Numbered from the stretch's first letter, positions 38,769 to 47,853 are shown. The stretch: DNA of 47,952 bases from Nocardiopsis chromatogenes YIM 90109 (GCF_000341185.1 NZ_ANBH01000059.1:14468-62419); one strand, 5' to 3'. A program made the numbers and translations. Notes: a model not told the origin generated them from the letters alone.

Positions 38769-39233
38769 CTAGACCTGCACCCGGTCGGCGGGGAATTCGG
38801 CCCAGGTGACCATCGTGCCGGTGCCGTCGACCGGGGCGCGGCCCCATTCGCTGCTCAGGGCCGCGGCCAGGAACAGGCCGCGGCCGTCGGGGCGGCTGAG
38901 GGTCGGCGCGAGCACGCGGGCGGCGGTCGCCGGGCGGTCCGAGCGGCTCCCCTGGTCGACCACGCTGAGCCGGATCGGGCGGCCGTCGCCCCCGGACAGC
39001 TCCACGGTCACCTCGCCGCCGGGCTCGCCGGAGGCGGTGTGCCGGACGGCGTTGCCGAAGAACTCGCTGACGACCACCTCGACGGCGTCGGCCGTGTCGG
39101 GGAAGGGGCGCATCACGGCGCGCACCCACAGCCGCGCCTCGCGGCACTGCTCGGGGTCGCCGGGGAAGGTCCGGCGCGCTTGCAGCGCCGGGGCGTCGCC
39201 GACCATGGACGTGGCGTCTCCGGTCTCGTTCAT
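38769..39233 (-). CDS. RsbW-like ATP-binding protein (HATPase)
   Basis: A 154-residue GHKL ATPase domain of the anti-sigma-factor kinase type. The N box is VVVSEFFGNAVRHT (N61), the G1 box is VVDQGSRSD, and the G2 region is DGRGLFLAA. Such proteins bind a sigma factor or phosphorylate an anti-anti-sigma factor. No partner anti-sigma antagonist or sigma gene is adjacent, which is common in actinobacteria, where many stand-alone copies exist. Its partner is unknown. Confidence 0.85.
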   Translation of the reverse strand: MNETGDATSMVGDAPALQARRTFPGDPEQCREARLWVRAVMRPFPDTADAVEVVVSEFFGNAVRHTASGEPGGEVTVELSGGDGRPIRLSVVDQGSRSDRPATAARVLAPTLSRPDGRGLFLAAALSSEWGRAPVDGTGTMVTWAEFPADRVQV

Positions 39234-39389
39234 CGGGCCGCCGCCGAAGGGGTGCGCCGGGGCCGCGCGGGCGGTCGGTTCGGGTCGGCTCCGCGCCGCA
39301 GTGCGCGCCTGGCGGTGCGGGGCCCTGTGCAGCCGGACGATATCGGACTCTCCGCCGCGGAACCACAGCAGGGCCGATTGCGGCCGGGG

Positions 39390-40235
39390 TCACCGTCCCC
39401 GGCGGCCCCCCGGAGACGCCCCGGCGGGGGTGCCGGTGCCGGGTCGGGGCGGACCGGCCGGGCCGCGGTCGAGGAGGGAGGTCACCTTCACGCGGGAGCT
39501 GTCGATCCACACGTCGGAGTACTCCACCGCCTGTCCGCCGCGGGTGTAGGTGACCTGCTCCAGGTAGAGCACGGGCGCCCCCGGCTCCAGGTGCAGCGCC
39601 TCGGCGGCCTCGTCGCGCGCGGGCTCGGCGCTGAAGGAGCGGCGCCCCTGCGTGATGTCCAGCCGGTAGCGCTGTTCGAGGGTGCCGAACAGCGACTCCC
39701 GCGCGAAGTCGACCCGGTCGATCCCCGGGCACAGGTCGGCGCGCACATAGTTGACCAGGTAGGCGAGCGGCCCCTCCTCCCCGTGGAAGACGCGCACCAG
39801 GCGCAGCCCCGGGGTGTTGGCCTCGGCACCGAGGAGCGCCTGCACGGTGAGCGGCAGGCGCACCAGGCGCGCGTCCACGACCTCGGAACGGACCTCGATG
39901 CCCTGGTCCCGGAAGTCCTCGGACAGCGACCTGAGGCGCTGGGCGATCGCGGGCTCGGCCTTTCCGGAGGTCACGAAGGTCCCCCGGCCCCGGGTCTGCA
40001 CCAGCAGGCCCTCTTCGGTGAGCGACGCCAGCGCCTTGCGCACCGTCCCCCGGTTGACGCCCAGCTCGCGGGCGAGGTCGGGCTCGGCGGGGAGCTTGAA
40101 GTGCGGCGGCCAGGCCCCCGTGGCGATGCGCTCGCGCACCGCCCGGGAGATCTGCACGTTCAGCGGCTCGGGCGCGCCGCGGGAGACGGCCCCCGCCAGC
40201 CCTGTACCGCTCCCGGCGGCGTCCACGCCGTCCAC
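39390..40235 (-). CDS. GntR-family regulator with UTRA domain
   Basis: A 281-residue regulator. The winged-helix domain spans about residues 24-90 (LNVQISRAVRERIATGAWPPHFKLPAEPDLARELGVNRGTVRKALASL). The UTRA ligand domain follows (about 105-250) with VFHGEEGPLAYLVNYVRAD and a LDITQGRRSFSAE strand. It lies downstream of deoC and rbsK on the same strand and probably controls the salvage genes, sensing a nucleoside breakdown product or sugar phosphate. Operators are proposed at 41971-41980 and 42032-42043. Confidence 0.9.
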   Translation of the reverse strand: MDGVDAAGSGTGLAGAVSRGAPEPLNVQISRAVRERIATGAWPPHFKLPAEPDLARELGVNRGTVRKALASLTEEGLLVQTRGRGTFVTSGKAEPAIAQRLRSLSEDFRDQGIEVRSEVVDARLVRLPLTVQALLGAEANTPGLRLVRVFHGEEGPLAYLVNYVRADLCPGIDRVDFARESLFGTLEQRYRLDITQGRRSFSAEPARDEAAEALHLEPGAPVLYLEQVTYTRGGQAVEYSDVWIDSSRVKVTSLLDRGPAGPPRPGTGTPAGASPGGRRGR

Positions 40236-40294
40236 AGCGCCCCTCCGTGCCCCTCGTGCTCCCCCGGAACCCTACCGAGTCCTCGGTCCCCTCA

Positions 40295-40978
40295 TCAGTA
40301 CGAGCCCGTGCCCTCGCCCCCGCTGACGATGGCCACACCGGAGCTGGTGCCCAGGAGCGAGGCCCCCGCGTCCAGCAGCGCGCGCGCCTGCCCCAGCGTC
40401 TTGATGCCCCCGGAGGCCTTCACCTTCACCCCGTCGCGCACGCGCGCGGCCAGGTAGGCGATGCTCTCGGGGTCGGCGATCTCCACCGCGCCGCTGCTGG
40501 CGTTCTTGAGGTAGGCGGCGCCCGCGTCCATGGCCAGCTCCACGGCGCGCTCGCGCTCGTCGGCGCCGAGCAGCGGGAGCTCCAGCATGACCTTGACCGG
40601 CACGCCCGCGGCGACCACCCCGGCGATGTCGTCGCGGAACTCCTTCTCCATGCCGCTGCGCAGCCAGCCGACCTGCACGCCCATGTCGATCTGCTCGCCT
40701 CCGGCGGCGACGATGGCGCGTGCCTCGGCCGCCTTGCCCTCGGACGTCATGACGCCCACGGTCGGGAAGTCCAGGGCGGACGCCACGGCGATGCCGGTGC
40801 CCTTCAGCACCTCCGCGGCGAGCCCGGTCCAGGAGGCGGGGATCATCGCGGCGTTGAAGCCGTATCGCGCGGCCTCCTCGCAGTGGGCGACGATGTCGTC
40901 GCGCGTGAGGCCGGTGTCGATGGCGGTGTGCTGGATGAAGGGCGCCAGGGAGGCGGCGGTGCGCTGTGCGTCGGTCAC
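40295..40978 (-). CDS. deoC: Deoxyribose-phosphate aldolase
   Basis: A 227-residue class I aldolase that splits 2-deoxyribose 5-phosphate to acetaldehyde and glyceraldehyde 3-phosphate. K158 in YLKNASS is at the Schiff-base lysine position, K187 in VKVKASGGIK is the second lysine, and D98 in QIDMGVQVG is also expected. The family TSTG motif is replaced by NASSG here, so activity should be verified. It lies between rbsK and the GntR regulator, so it completes a deoxynucleoside salvage route. Confidence 0.88.
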   Translation of the reverse strand: MTDAQRTAASLAPFIQHTAIDTGLTRDDIVAHCEEAARYGFNAAMIPASWTGLAAEVLKGTGIAVASALDFPTVGVMTSEGKAAEARAIVAAGGEQIDMGVQVGWLRSGMEKEFRDDIAGVVAAGVPVKVMLELPLLGADERERAVELAMDAGAAYLKNASSGAVEIADPESIAYLAARVRDGVKVKASGGIKTLGQARALLDAGASLLGTSSGVAIVSGGEGTGSY

Positions 40979-41027
40979 GGTGGTTCTCCTCGGATAGCGG
41001 GGCGGCCGGTCGTGGGACGGCGCCCGG

Positions 41028-41933
41028 TCAGCGGATGAGGGCGTCGAGGTCGGCGGGGCGGCCGAGGCCGGGCAGGACCTCGTGCCGCGAGACGGCGAAC
41101 GCGCCCGCGGCGGCGGCGCGGCGCACGCACTCGCGCAGGGGGAGCCCGGCGCACACGGCGGCGGCGAAGGCGGCGTTGAAGGCGTCGCCTGCGCCGGTGG
41201 TGTCGGCGACCCGGGGCGGGCGCACGGCCGCGACGTGGGTGCGCTCGCGCCCGTCGTCGGCCCACGCCCCGTCGGCCCCGCAGGTCAGAACGATGGTGGC
41301 GGAGGGGAGGCGGCCGCGCAGCGCGTCCAGGAGCGCCTCGGGCCCGGCTTCCTCCCCCAGGCCGGTGAGCAGGCGCGCCTCGCCCAGGTTGGGGGTGAGG
41401 TAGTCGACGAGTGCGGCGTCGGCCGCGGTCAGGCCGCGGGCCGGGGCGGGGTTGAGCAGCGCCGGGGTTCCGGCCTCCCGCGCGGTGCGCAGGGCGGCGG
41501 AGACGGTCTCGGCGGGGATCTCGTTGCACGTCATCATCAGGTCGGCCCGGGCGATGCCCGCGGCGAAGGCCGCGACGTGTTCGGGGCGCAGCTCCTCCAG
41601 CGCCCCGGGGGCGATGACGATGCGGTTCTCCCCGCCCTCCTCGACGAGGATCACCCCGACCATGGTGGACGCCTCGGCGGTGACCACCGCCGAGGCGTCT
41701 ACGCCCTCGGCGCACCACAGGTCGCGCGCCTCGTCGCCGAAGGCGTCGGGGCCGATCGCCGTCAGGAGGGACACGTCCGCGCCCAGACGGGCGGCGCCGA
41801 TGGCCTGGTTCGACCCCTTGCCGCCGGGACCGGAGGCGAACACGCCGCCGCCGAGGGTCTCCCCGGCGGCGGGCACCCGGGGCGTGCGCATGGTCAGGCC
41901 CGAGCCGTAGCTGCCGACGACCGCGATCCGCAT
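41028..41933 (-). CDS. rbsK: Ribokinase
   Basis: A 301-residue PfkB-family sugar kinase. The conserved N-terminal GPGGKGSNQA (35-44) and C-terminal VADTTGAGDAF with catalytic Asp D250 mark it as a ribokinase; the enzyme phosphorylates ribose at O5. The gene is divergent from nucleoside hydrolase (42155) and upstream of deoC and the GntR gene on the same strand, so hydrolase-released ribose is directly phosphorylated. The promoter region carries a TACA-N2-TGTA palindrome. Confidence 0.93.
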   Translation of the reverse strand: MRIAVVGSYGSGLTMRTPRVPAAGETLGGGVFASGPGGKGSNQAIGAARLGADVSLLTAIGPDAFGDEARDLWCAEGVDASAVVTAEASTMVGVILVEEGGENRIVIAPGALEELRPEHVAAFAAGIARADLMMTCNEIPAETVSAALRTAREAGTPALLNPAPARGLTAADAALVDYLTPNLGEARLLTGLGEEAGPEALLDALRGRLPSATIVLTCGADGAWADDGRERTHVAAVRPPRVADTTGAGDAFNAAFAAAVCAGLPLRECVRRAAAAGAFAVSRHEVLPGLGRPADLDALIR

Positions 41934-41970
41934 ACTCTCACCAGACTTCCAAGGGGGGTGGACATCTCTA

Positions 41971-41980
41971 TACATTTGTA
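41971..41980. promoter_or_regulatory. Palindromic operator candidate for the salvage genes (rbsK side)
   Basis: TACATTTGTA is a perfect inverted repeat with a 2-bp centre, lying in the -10 region of the rbsK promoter (TATAGA on the minus strand overlaps it). The GntR product is the likely binder. Confidence 0.5.
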
Positions 41981-42030
41981 CCCCATCCCCCATCCGTCCC
42001 TCCACTGTCCACATGCCCTGACATGACCGA

Positions 42031-42060
42031 TTGACGCACGTCAGATCCGTGGCATAGCGT
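42031..42060 (+). promoter_or_regulatory. Nucleoside hydrolase promoter with overlapping operator
   Basis: TTGACG (42031-42036) and TAGCGT (42055-42060) have an 18-bp spacer. TGACGCACGTCA (42032-42043) overlaps the -35 as a 5-bp inverted repeat with a 2-bp centre, a plausible repressor site. It differs in sequence from the operator at 41971, so two regulators may be involved. Confidence 0.6.
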
Positions 42061-42154
42061 GCTCAGGCGACGCGCGGACGGGGACGGCGGCCGGTCGGCC
42101 CCCGCAAGGGCGCAGTCGACAAACGATGGACAAATCGCGCCCGTGGAGGGGTCA

Positions 42155-43129
42155 ATGCCCGTTCCCCTGATCATCGACACCGACACCGCCCAGGACGACT
42201 GCATCGCCCTGCTCGCCGGACTCCTCGACCCCGGGGCCGACCTGCGGGCGATCACGATGGTCGCCGGAAACGTCGGGTTCGAGCGCCAGGTGCGCAACGC
42301 CTTCCTCACGCTCAGCGCCGCCGGACGGCTCGGCGAGGTCCCCATCCACCTGGGCTGCCGCCGCCCGATGGTGCGCCCCTGGGTCAGCGCCGAGGACGTG
42401 CACGGCGACGGCGCCGGCGGCCTGGCCATGGACGACGCCGACCTGTCCACCGAGGACGAGCACGCCGTGGACGCCCTGGTGCGCATGGCCGCCGAGAACC
42501 CGGGCGAGCTGTCGATCGTGGCGATCGGCCCGCTCACCAACATCGCCATGGCCGCCGTGAAGGACCCGGACTTCGCCCGGAACGTCAAGGCGCTCTACGT
42601 CATGGGCGGGTCCAACAACGGGCGCGGCAACATCACCGCCGCCGCGGAGTTCAACTTCTACGTCGACCCGGAGGCCGCCAAGACGGTCTTCGAGGCCGGG
42701 TTCGCGGTCACCGTCGTCCCGTGGGACCCGCTCACCCTGCGCCAGGCCGTGTTCGGCGAGGAGCGGCTGAAGGAGATCGCGGCGCTGGGCACGCCGCTGT
42801 CGGACTTCTTCACCCGGGTGTGCGCGGCCACGCTGGAGTTCGACCGCAGCGTCGGCATCGACGGCACCACCCACCCCGACTCGCTCACCGCCGCCGTGCT
42901 GCTCCACCCGCACCTGGTGCGCGCCTCGTCCGGCTACAACGTGGACGTGGAGACCGCGGGCGAGCTGACCCGCGGCTACTCGGCGATGTCGTGGGGCGTG
43001 CACGGGCTGGAGCCCAACGCCGAGGTGGTCGAGGAGGTCGACGCTGACGGCTTCTTCGCCTACATCAAGGACCTGCTGTCCACCCCGACCACCCCGTCCC
43101 GGGAGATCCGGGCCCCGAAGGAGGGCTAG
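42155..43129 (+). CDS. Nucleoside hydrolase (IUNH family)
   Basis: A 324-residue enzyme that cleaves ribonucleosides to base and ribose. The Asp-rich metal motif is DTDTAQDD (residues 8-15) where most members have DTDxGxDD. Further conserved sites are GPLTNIA, EFNFYVDPEAA (E165, N167, D171) and the C-terminal H240/D242 in TTHPDSL. ATG 42155 has a GTGGAGGGG ribosome binding site. It is divergent from rbsK and ends 16 bases before the convergent nadE gene. Confidence 0.9.
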   Translation: MPVPLIIDTDTAQDDCIALLAGLLDPGADLRAITMVAGNVGFERQVRNAFLTLSAAGRLGEVPIHLGCRRPMVRPWVSAEDVHGDGAGGLAMDDADLSTEDEHAVDALVRMAAENPGELSIVAIGPLTNIAMAAVKDPDFARNVKALYVMGGSNNGRGNITAAAEFNFYVDPEAAKTVFEAGFAVTVVPWDPLTLRQAVFGEERLKEIAALGTPLSDFFTRVCAATLEFDRSVGIDGTTHPDSLTAAVLLHPHLVRASSGYNVDVETAGELTRGYSAMSWGVHGLEPNAEVVEEVDADGFFAYIKDLLSTPTTPSREIRAPKEG

Positions 43130-43144
43130 GGGCCCGGGCCCGCG

Positions 43145-43975
43145 TCAGGGCGCGACCGGCAGCGCGCGCTTGTGCGCGGTGGCCCGGTAGCGGGCCACCA
43201 GGGCCTCCTCGACACGGTCGTCGACGGGGAGGCCCTCCAGGAAGTCGTCGATCTGCTCGTAGGTGAGCCCGAGCGCCTCCTCGTCGGGCTTCTGCGGGCT
43301 CAGCGTCTCCAGGTCGGCCGTGGGGGTCTTGTCCACGATGCCCGACGGCGCCCCCAGCTCGGCGGCGACCGCGCGGACGCGCCGCTTGGTCAGCCCGGTG
43401 AGCGGCACCAGGTCGGCGGCGCCGTCGCCGAACTTGGTGAAGAAGCCGGTGACCGCCTCGGCCGCGTGGTCGGTGCCGACGACGAGCCCTCCGGCCGCCC
43501 CGGCGACGGCGTACTGGGCGGCCATGCGCTCACGCGCCTTGGCGTTGCCGACGACGAAGTCACGCGCGGACTCGCCGTCGTACTCCAGGCCCGCCTTGTC
43601 CAGGGCGTCGGCCAGGCCGTCGGTGGCGGGACGCACGTCCACCGTCAGGACGCGGTCCGGGGCGATGAACCCCAGCGCGCGCTGGGCGTCGTCCTCGTCC
43701 TGCTGCACGCCGTAGGGCAGCCGCATGGCGATGAACTCGGCCTGCCCGCCGCCCTCGCGCACCCGTTCGGCGGCCAGCTGGCACAGCCGCCCGGCGGTAC
43801 TGGAGTCGACCCCGCCGCTGATGCCCAGCACCAGCGCGCGGGCGCCGGTGGAGGACAGCCGCTCGGCCAGGAAGGCGACGCGGCGCTCGATCTCGCGGCG
43901 CGCGTCGAACTCCGGGGCGACCTCCAGGTCACCGATGATCTGCCTGCGGGCGTCGCTCAGGTCGGCTGCGCTCAT
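43145..43975 (-). CDS. nadE: NAD synthetase, ammonia-dependent type
   Basis: A 276-residue enzyme that amidates deamido-NAD to NAD. The PP-loop SGGVDSS is at residues 53-59. It lacks the glutaminase domain, so ammonia is the nitrogen donor. The [29 protein letters not shown] segment is characteristic. It converges on the nucleoside hydrolase; both deal with nicotinamide/nucleoside metabolism, but a shared role is only inferred. Confidence 0.95.
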   Translation of the reverse strand: MSAADLSDARRQIIGDLEVAPEFDARREIERRVAFLAERLSSTGARALVLGISGGVDSSTAGRLCQLAAERVREGGGQAEFIAMRLPYGVQQDEDDAQRALGFIAPDRVLTVDVRPATDGLADALDKAGLEYDGESARDFVVGNAKARERMAAQYAVAGAAGGLVVGTDHAAEAVTGFFTKFGDGAADLVPLTGLTKRRVRAVAAELGAPSGIVDKTPTADLETLSPQKPDEEALGLTYEQIDDFLEGLPVDDRVEEALVARYRATAHKRALPVAP

Positions 43976-44060
43976 GTGGGTCCTCCCCGGGGCTGCGTCT
44001 GTCCTCCGGGATTATCCCGCGCCGGGGGCGGCGGCCCGACCCCGGGGCCGGGCCGGGGCC

Positions 44061-44618
44061 TCAGGCCGCGCGCGCGTACAGGCCCTCGATGTCGACGGGG
44101 ACGCCCTCGCGGTCGACCGTCACCGTTACGGTCCCCAGGGCCGCGTCGCTGATCTCGTAGCACTCGCGGCCCCCCGCGGGCTCCAGGCGGGTGCACCGGC
44201 GGAGGACCTTGCGCACGGTGAGGCCGGGGACCTCCACCCACGCCATCGCGACGTCGCGCGCCTCGCCGCGGCGCAGCCCCAGCCTGCGGACGGGCAGCGT
44301 CACCGTCAGCGGTGTGCAGGAGGCGCACACGTCCACACACCCGTCGAGGTCCGGGCGGCGCGTCCCGTCGACGCTCCACAGCGCACCGTCGCGGCGCAGG
44401 TCCAGCGCGCGCATGCCCTGGTCGGTCACGGTCTCGAACCGCGCCTGGAGCACCTCCCAGGCCAGGTCCGTGCGCACGGTCAGCCGCCCGCCGTACGGGC
44501 GCTCCCCCGCGGCGGCCTCCGCCGCCTCCAGGCGGAAGCCGTCGCGCTCGGCGATGACCGTGCCCACCCCGGTGCCCTCGCCGCCCAGGCGGCGCCACGC
44601 GGCGGGAAGTTCGCACAT
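44061..44618 (-). CDS. Putative glycolipid-binding protein (DUF1089 family)
   Basis: A 185-residue protein of the putative glycolipid-binding family (PF06475). The characteristic phrase LDGCVDVCASCTPLTVTLPVRRLGL is followed by AMAWVEVPGLTVRKVLRRCTRL and CYEIS. It has two-lobed beta structure, no signal peptide and no enzyme motif. Its neighbours (nadE and putP) give no clear job. Function in this organism is unknown. Confidence 0.8.
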   Translation of the reverse strand: MCELPAAWRRLGGEGTGVGTVIAERDGFRLEAAEAAAGERPYGGRLTVRTDLAWEVLQARFETVTDQGMRALDLRRDGALWSVDGTRRPDLDGCVDVCASCTPLTVTLPVRRLGLRRGEARDVAMAWVEVPGLTVRKVLRRCTRLEPAGGRECYEISDAALGTVTVTVDREGVPVDIEGLYARAA

Positions 44619-44722
44619 GCGTCTGTTCTACCGGTGACGCCCGTTACGCACCAGAACACCCCCATCACAATGCATGAACGGCAGGCGCTGCGGCGGCTCG
44701 GCTCCGAAAGCTCCGAAGAGGC

Positions 44723-44761
44723 GGAATGGGCCCCGCGCGGACGGTACGCGGGGCCCATTCC
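44723..44761 (-). terminator. Terminator after putP
   Basis: GGAATGGGCCCCGCG (44723-44737) pairs perfectly over 15 bases with 44747-44761, about 20 bases past the putP stop. Confidence 0.8.
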
Positions 44762-44783
44762 AGTGAGGGGATGCGGGAGGGGG

Positions 44784-46325
44784 TCAGGCGGAGACCGGCT
44801 TCTTGGCCTCGCGGTACTCGGCGTCCACGCGGTCGAAGTCCTCGGCCATGGCGTCGGTGGCCTTGCCCAGGCCGTTGAAGACGAAGATCGCCGCAACGCT
44901 CACCACGACCGCCGGGACCATCGCGTACAGGCCGGTCTCCAGCACGTTGGCGTCCAGGATGTCCCAGATGACGGCGGTCGCGCCGCCGCCGACCATCCCG
45001 GCGAGCGCGCCGGTCCAGGTCATGCGCTTCCAGTACAGCGACAGCAGGATCACCGGGCCGAACCCGGCGCCGAACCCGGCCCAGGCGTAGCCCACCAGGT
45101 CCATCACGGACTGGTTGCCGCTCAGGGCGATCCCGGCGGCGGCGACGGCGACCGCGACCACGGCGCCGCGGCTGACCCACACCAGGGACATCGGCGAGGC
45201 GTCGCGCTTGAGGAAGGCGCGGTAGCCGTCCTCGGTCAGCGCCGAGGAGGCGACCAGGAGCTGGGAGTCGGCGGTGCTCATCACCGCGGCCAGGATGGCG
45301 GCCAGCAGCAGCCCGGCCACCCACGGGTTCATCAGCGCCTGGATCAGCTGGGTGAAGACCTGCTCGGGGTCGTCCAGGCCGGTGTCGAAGCCGAAGAAGG
45401 CGACGCCGGAGAAGCCCATGACCACCGCGAGGGCCATCGCGGACACGGCCCAGGCCACGCTGACCGCCCCGGCCCGCGGCACGTCCTTCACCGAGCGGAT
45501 GCCCATGAAGCGGGCGAGGATGTGCGGCTGGCCGAGGTAGCCCAGGCCCCAGGCGAGGCCGGAGACGACCGCGACGGGGGCGAGGAACCCGCCGACGTCG
45601 AAGGCGCCGCCGCCCTCGAAGCCCCCGAGCACCGCCCCGAGCCCGTCGATCTCCCTCTCGGTGTCGGAGACGACGGCGACGACGGCCACGATCGGGACCA
45701 CCAGCAGCGCGATCCACATCATGACGGCCTGCACCACGTCGGTGTAGCTCACCGCGAGGAACCCGCCGAGGAAGGTGTAGAAGACCACGATGGACACGCC
45801 CGCGATGATGGCGATGGCCGGGCTCATGCCGAAGACCTGCTCGAACAGACCGCCCATGCCGACCAGCCCGGAGGCCACGTAGAACAGGTAGAAGGCCAGG
45901 ATCAGCAACGCGGAGACGCCGCGCAGCAGGCCGGTGCGGTCGGAGAACCGGTTCTCCAGGTAGGAGGAGAGCGTCAGCGAGTCGGACTCGCCCCCGCTCC
46001 GGGCGTCGGTCGCGCGCTCGGTGTACACGCGCAGCCGCCCGGCGATGAGGATCCAGCTCCCGGCGAAGCCGAGCGCCAGGCCGACCGCGATCCACGCCTC
46101 GCTCAGGCCCGACAGGTAGATGGCGCCGGGCAGGCCCAGCAGCAGCCAGCCGCTGAAGTCGCTGGCGTTCGCGCTCAGTCCGGCGACCCAGCTGTTGAGC
46201 CGGCGGCCTCCGAGCACGAAGTCAGAGAGCGAAACGGTGCGCTTGTAGACCCACAGACCGATTCCCACCATCACCACGAAGTACGCGGCGAAGGTGAGGA
46301 TGGACGCCAACAGCGACTTGTCCAC
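44784..46325 (-). CDS. putP: Sodium/proline symporter
   Basis: A 513-residue solute:sodium symporter with about 13 membrane helices. The family signature includes FVLGGRRLNSWVAGLSANASDFSGWLLLG (sodium-site serines and asparagine), the YTDVVQAVMMW segment, and GYLGQPHILARFM. It starts at GTG 46325, after an excellent AAGGAGG ribosome binding site six bases upstream. It brings in proline with sodium, as a nutrient or osmolyte, complementing the betaine ABC importer in this window. A strong hairpin (44723-44761) ends the transcript. Confidence 0.94.
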   Translation of the reverse strand: MDKSLLASILTFAAYFVVMVGIGLWVYKRTVSLSDFVLGGRRLNSWVAGLSANASDFSGWLLLGLPGAIYLSGLSEAWIAVGLALGFAGSWILIAGRLRVYTERATDARSGGESDSLTLSSYLENRFSDRTGLLRGVSALLILAFYLFYVASGLVGMGGLFEQVFGMSPAIAIIAGVSIVVFYTFLGGFLAVSYTDVVQAVMMWIALLVVPIVAVVAVVSDTEREIDGLGAVLGGFEGGGAFDVGGFLAPVAVVSGLAWGLGYLGQPHILARFMGIRSVKDVPRAGAVSVAWAVSAMALAVVMGFSGVAFFGFDTGLDDPEQVFTQLIQALMNPWVAGLLLAAILAAVMSTADSQLLVASSALTEDGYRAFLKRDASPMSLVWVSRGAVVAVAVAAAGIALSGNQSVMDLVGYAWAGFGAGFGPVILLSLYWKRMTWTGALAGMVGGGATAVIWDILDANVLETGLYAMVPAVVVSVAAIFVFNGLGKATDAMAEDFDRVDAEYREAKKPVSA

Positions 46326-46541
46326 GCCTGGCCTCCTTCTCTCCTGTTCAGGATGGTGATGACCCCCGCATCTTGTACGCGGTGTGACGTGGGGCGCAAT
46401 GACCGATATGCACTTCACCACTGCTTCGAGATAGGGCCGTCACATTCGTGCCCCATAGTTGTTTGACCGGCCAGAACACGCTCCGCGAGTTGTCCGATCG
46501 CACAGCGGGGGACCTGACCGGCTCCGCGCCCGGCCGCCCCC
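46326..46541. other. Promoter region of putP, nothing more recognised
   Basis: About 215 bases divergent between putP and the riboswitch. It is moderately AT-rich near putP. No palindrome or small gene is clear. It probably holds the putP promoter and, at its right end, the riboswitch promoter. Confidence 0.4.
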
Positions 46542-46700
46542 GTAGGCTGGAGGCGCGACGGGAGCCAGGAAGCCGGTGCGAGTCCGGCACGGTCCCGCCA
46601 CTGTGACCGGGGAGCCGACCCCGCGGAAGGCCACGGCGCGCGAGCGCTGGAAGGCCGGGCGACGCGCGGATCCGGGAGTCAGGAGACTGTCCCGTCGCGG
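46542..46700 (+). promoter_or_regulatory. Cobalamin riboswitch
   Basis: The conserved B12 box GCCACTG is at 46597-46603, preceded by AGCCGGTGCGAGTCCGGCAC (paired core stem) and AGCCAGGAAGC; GGGAGTCAGGAGAC (46674-46687) closes the core. TAGGCT (46542-46547) can be the promoter -10. It controls the downstream cobalamin-uptake genes, switched off when adenosylcobalamin is plentiful. The right boundary is approximate. Confidence 0.92.
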
Positions 46701-46744
46701 AACGACGCCGACCAGGGGCGCGGACCCCGGAGAGGACGCCGAAC

Positions 46745-46876
46745 GTGCACGGCTCTGCCCTGCCCTCCCCCGGACGCGCCCGGATCCCGCGAGAGGACCG
46801 GACGTGCACCTTCCCGACAGCACTCCCCGCCGCAGTGGCCGCAGGACGCCCCGAACCCGCCCCCGCCGTCCCCGCA
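46745..46876 (+). CDS. Possible short leader open frame overlapping btuF
   Basis: A 43-codon frame from GTG 46745 (with GGAGAGGACG upstream) overlaps the btuF start in another frame. The duplicated GAGAGGAC spacer before both GTGs suggests a translational leader. It could equally be chance in GC-rich sequence. Confidence 0.2.
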
Positions 46877-47850
46877 CCGGCCTGATCGCCCTGGCCGCGG
46901 CCGGCGCCACGGCGCTCGCCGGGTGCGGGGCCCCCGGGGCCGACGGCGGCTCCGGCGGTTCCGCCGACTCCCCCGAGGGGTACCCGGTCACCGTCGAGGA
47001 GTGCGGCCGCGAGGTGACGGTCGAGGCCCCGCCCGAGCGCGCGGTCACCCTGAACCAGCACGCGACCGAAGTGATGCTGGCCCTGGGCCTTGAGGACCGC
47101 ATGGCGGGCACCGCCTACCTGGACGACGCGGTCCTGCCCGAGTACGAGGAGGCGTACGGGGGCATCCCCGTGCTCGCCGACGAGTACCCCTCCTTCGAGG
47201 ACCTGCTGGCCGCCGAGCCCGACTTCGTCTACGCCGGGTACCCCGGCAGCGCGTTCGACGAGGCCGAGGGGCGCGGGCGGGACGCGCTGGAGGACGCCGG
47301 GATGGCCACCTACGGCAGCCTGGAGCAGTGCGCCGACGAGGTCACGGTCGAGACGGCCTACCAGGAGATCCGCAACGTCGGCACGCTCTTCGGCGCCGAG
47401 GACCGCGCCGATGGGCTGGTCGCCGGGATCGAGGACCGCTTGGCCGAGGTGGACGGGCGCCTGGAGGGCACCGACCCGGTGGACGTGCTGGTCGTGGACA
47501 GCATCGGCGGCACCGTGTTCACCTCCGGCGGCTCCGGCATCGGCGACGAGATCATCGCGCGCGCGGGCGGGCGGAACGTCTTCACCGACCTGGACGAGGT
47601 CTTCGCCGACGTGTCCATCGAGGACGCCGCCGAACGCGCCCCCGAGGCGATCCTCTTCTACGACTACGGGGCGGTCCCGGTCGAGGAGAAGATCGCGGCG
47701 GTCGAGGACGACCCGCTGCTGTCGGGGACCCCGGCGGTGGAGGAGGAGCGGTACGCCGTCCTGCCCCTGTCGTCGGCGGTGGCGGGGGTGCGCGTCGGGG
47801 ACGCGGTGGCCGACGTCGCCGACCAGCTCCACCCCGGCGCGGACGGCTGA
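46804..47850 (+). CDS. btuF: Cobalamin ABC transporter substrate-binding lipoprotein (BtuF-like)
   Basis: A 348-residue periplasmic-binding-type lipoprotein. The signal peptide has a twin-arginine-rich start (RRSGRRTPRTRPRRPRTG) and ends in ALAGC (Cys 41), then a Gly/Ser linker. The two lobes are those of class III metal-chelate/vitamin binding proteins: VTVEECGREVTVEAPPERAVTLNQHATEVMLALGLEDRMAGT, YPSFEDLLAAEPDFVYAGYP, and DRLAEVDGRLEGTDPVDVLVVDS. GTG 46804 has GAGAGG upstream. The upstream cobalamin riboswitch shows that the substrate is B12 or a corrinoid. The adjacent start of a permease gene (47854) supports an importer. Confidence 0.88.
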   Translation: MHLPDSTPRRSGRRTPRTRPRRPRTGLIALAAAGATALAGCGAPGADGGSGGSADSPEGYPVTVEECGREVTVEAPPERAVTLNQHATEVMLALGLEDRMAGTAYLDDAVLPEYEEAYGGIPVLADEYPSFEDLLAAEPDFVYAGYPGSAFDEAEGRGRDALEDAGMATYGSLEQCADEVTVETAYQEIRNVGTLFGAEDRADGLVAGIEDRLAEVDGRLEGTDPVDVLVVDSIGGTVFTSGGSGIGDEIIARAGGRNVFTDLDEVFADVSIEDAAERAPEAILFYDYGAVPVEEKIAAVEDDPLLSGTPAVEEERYAVLPLSSAVAGVRVGDAVADVADQLHPGADG

Positions 47851-47853
47851 CGG

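Noticed and set aside
37603-40338. Long minus-strand frame across the APH, RsbW-like and GntR genes
   Set aside because: It is Arg/Gly/Pro-rich with no family features and is out of frame with three clear genes.
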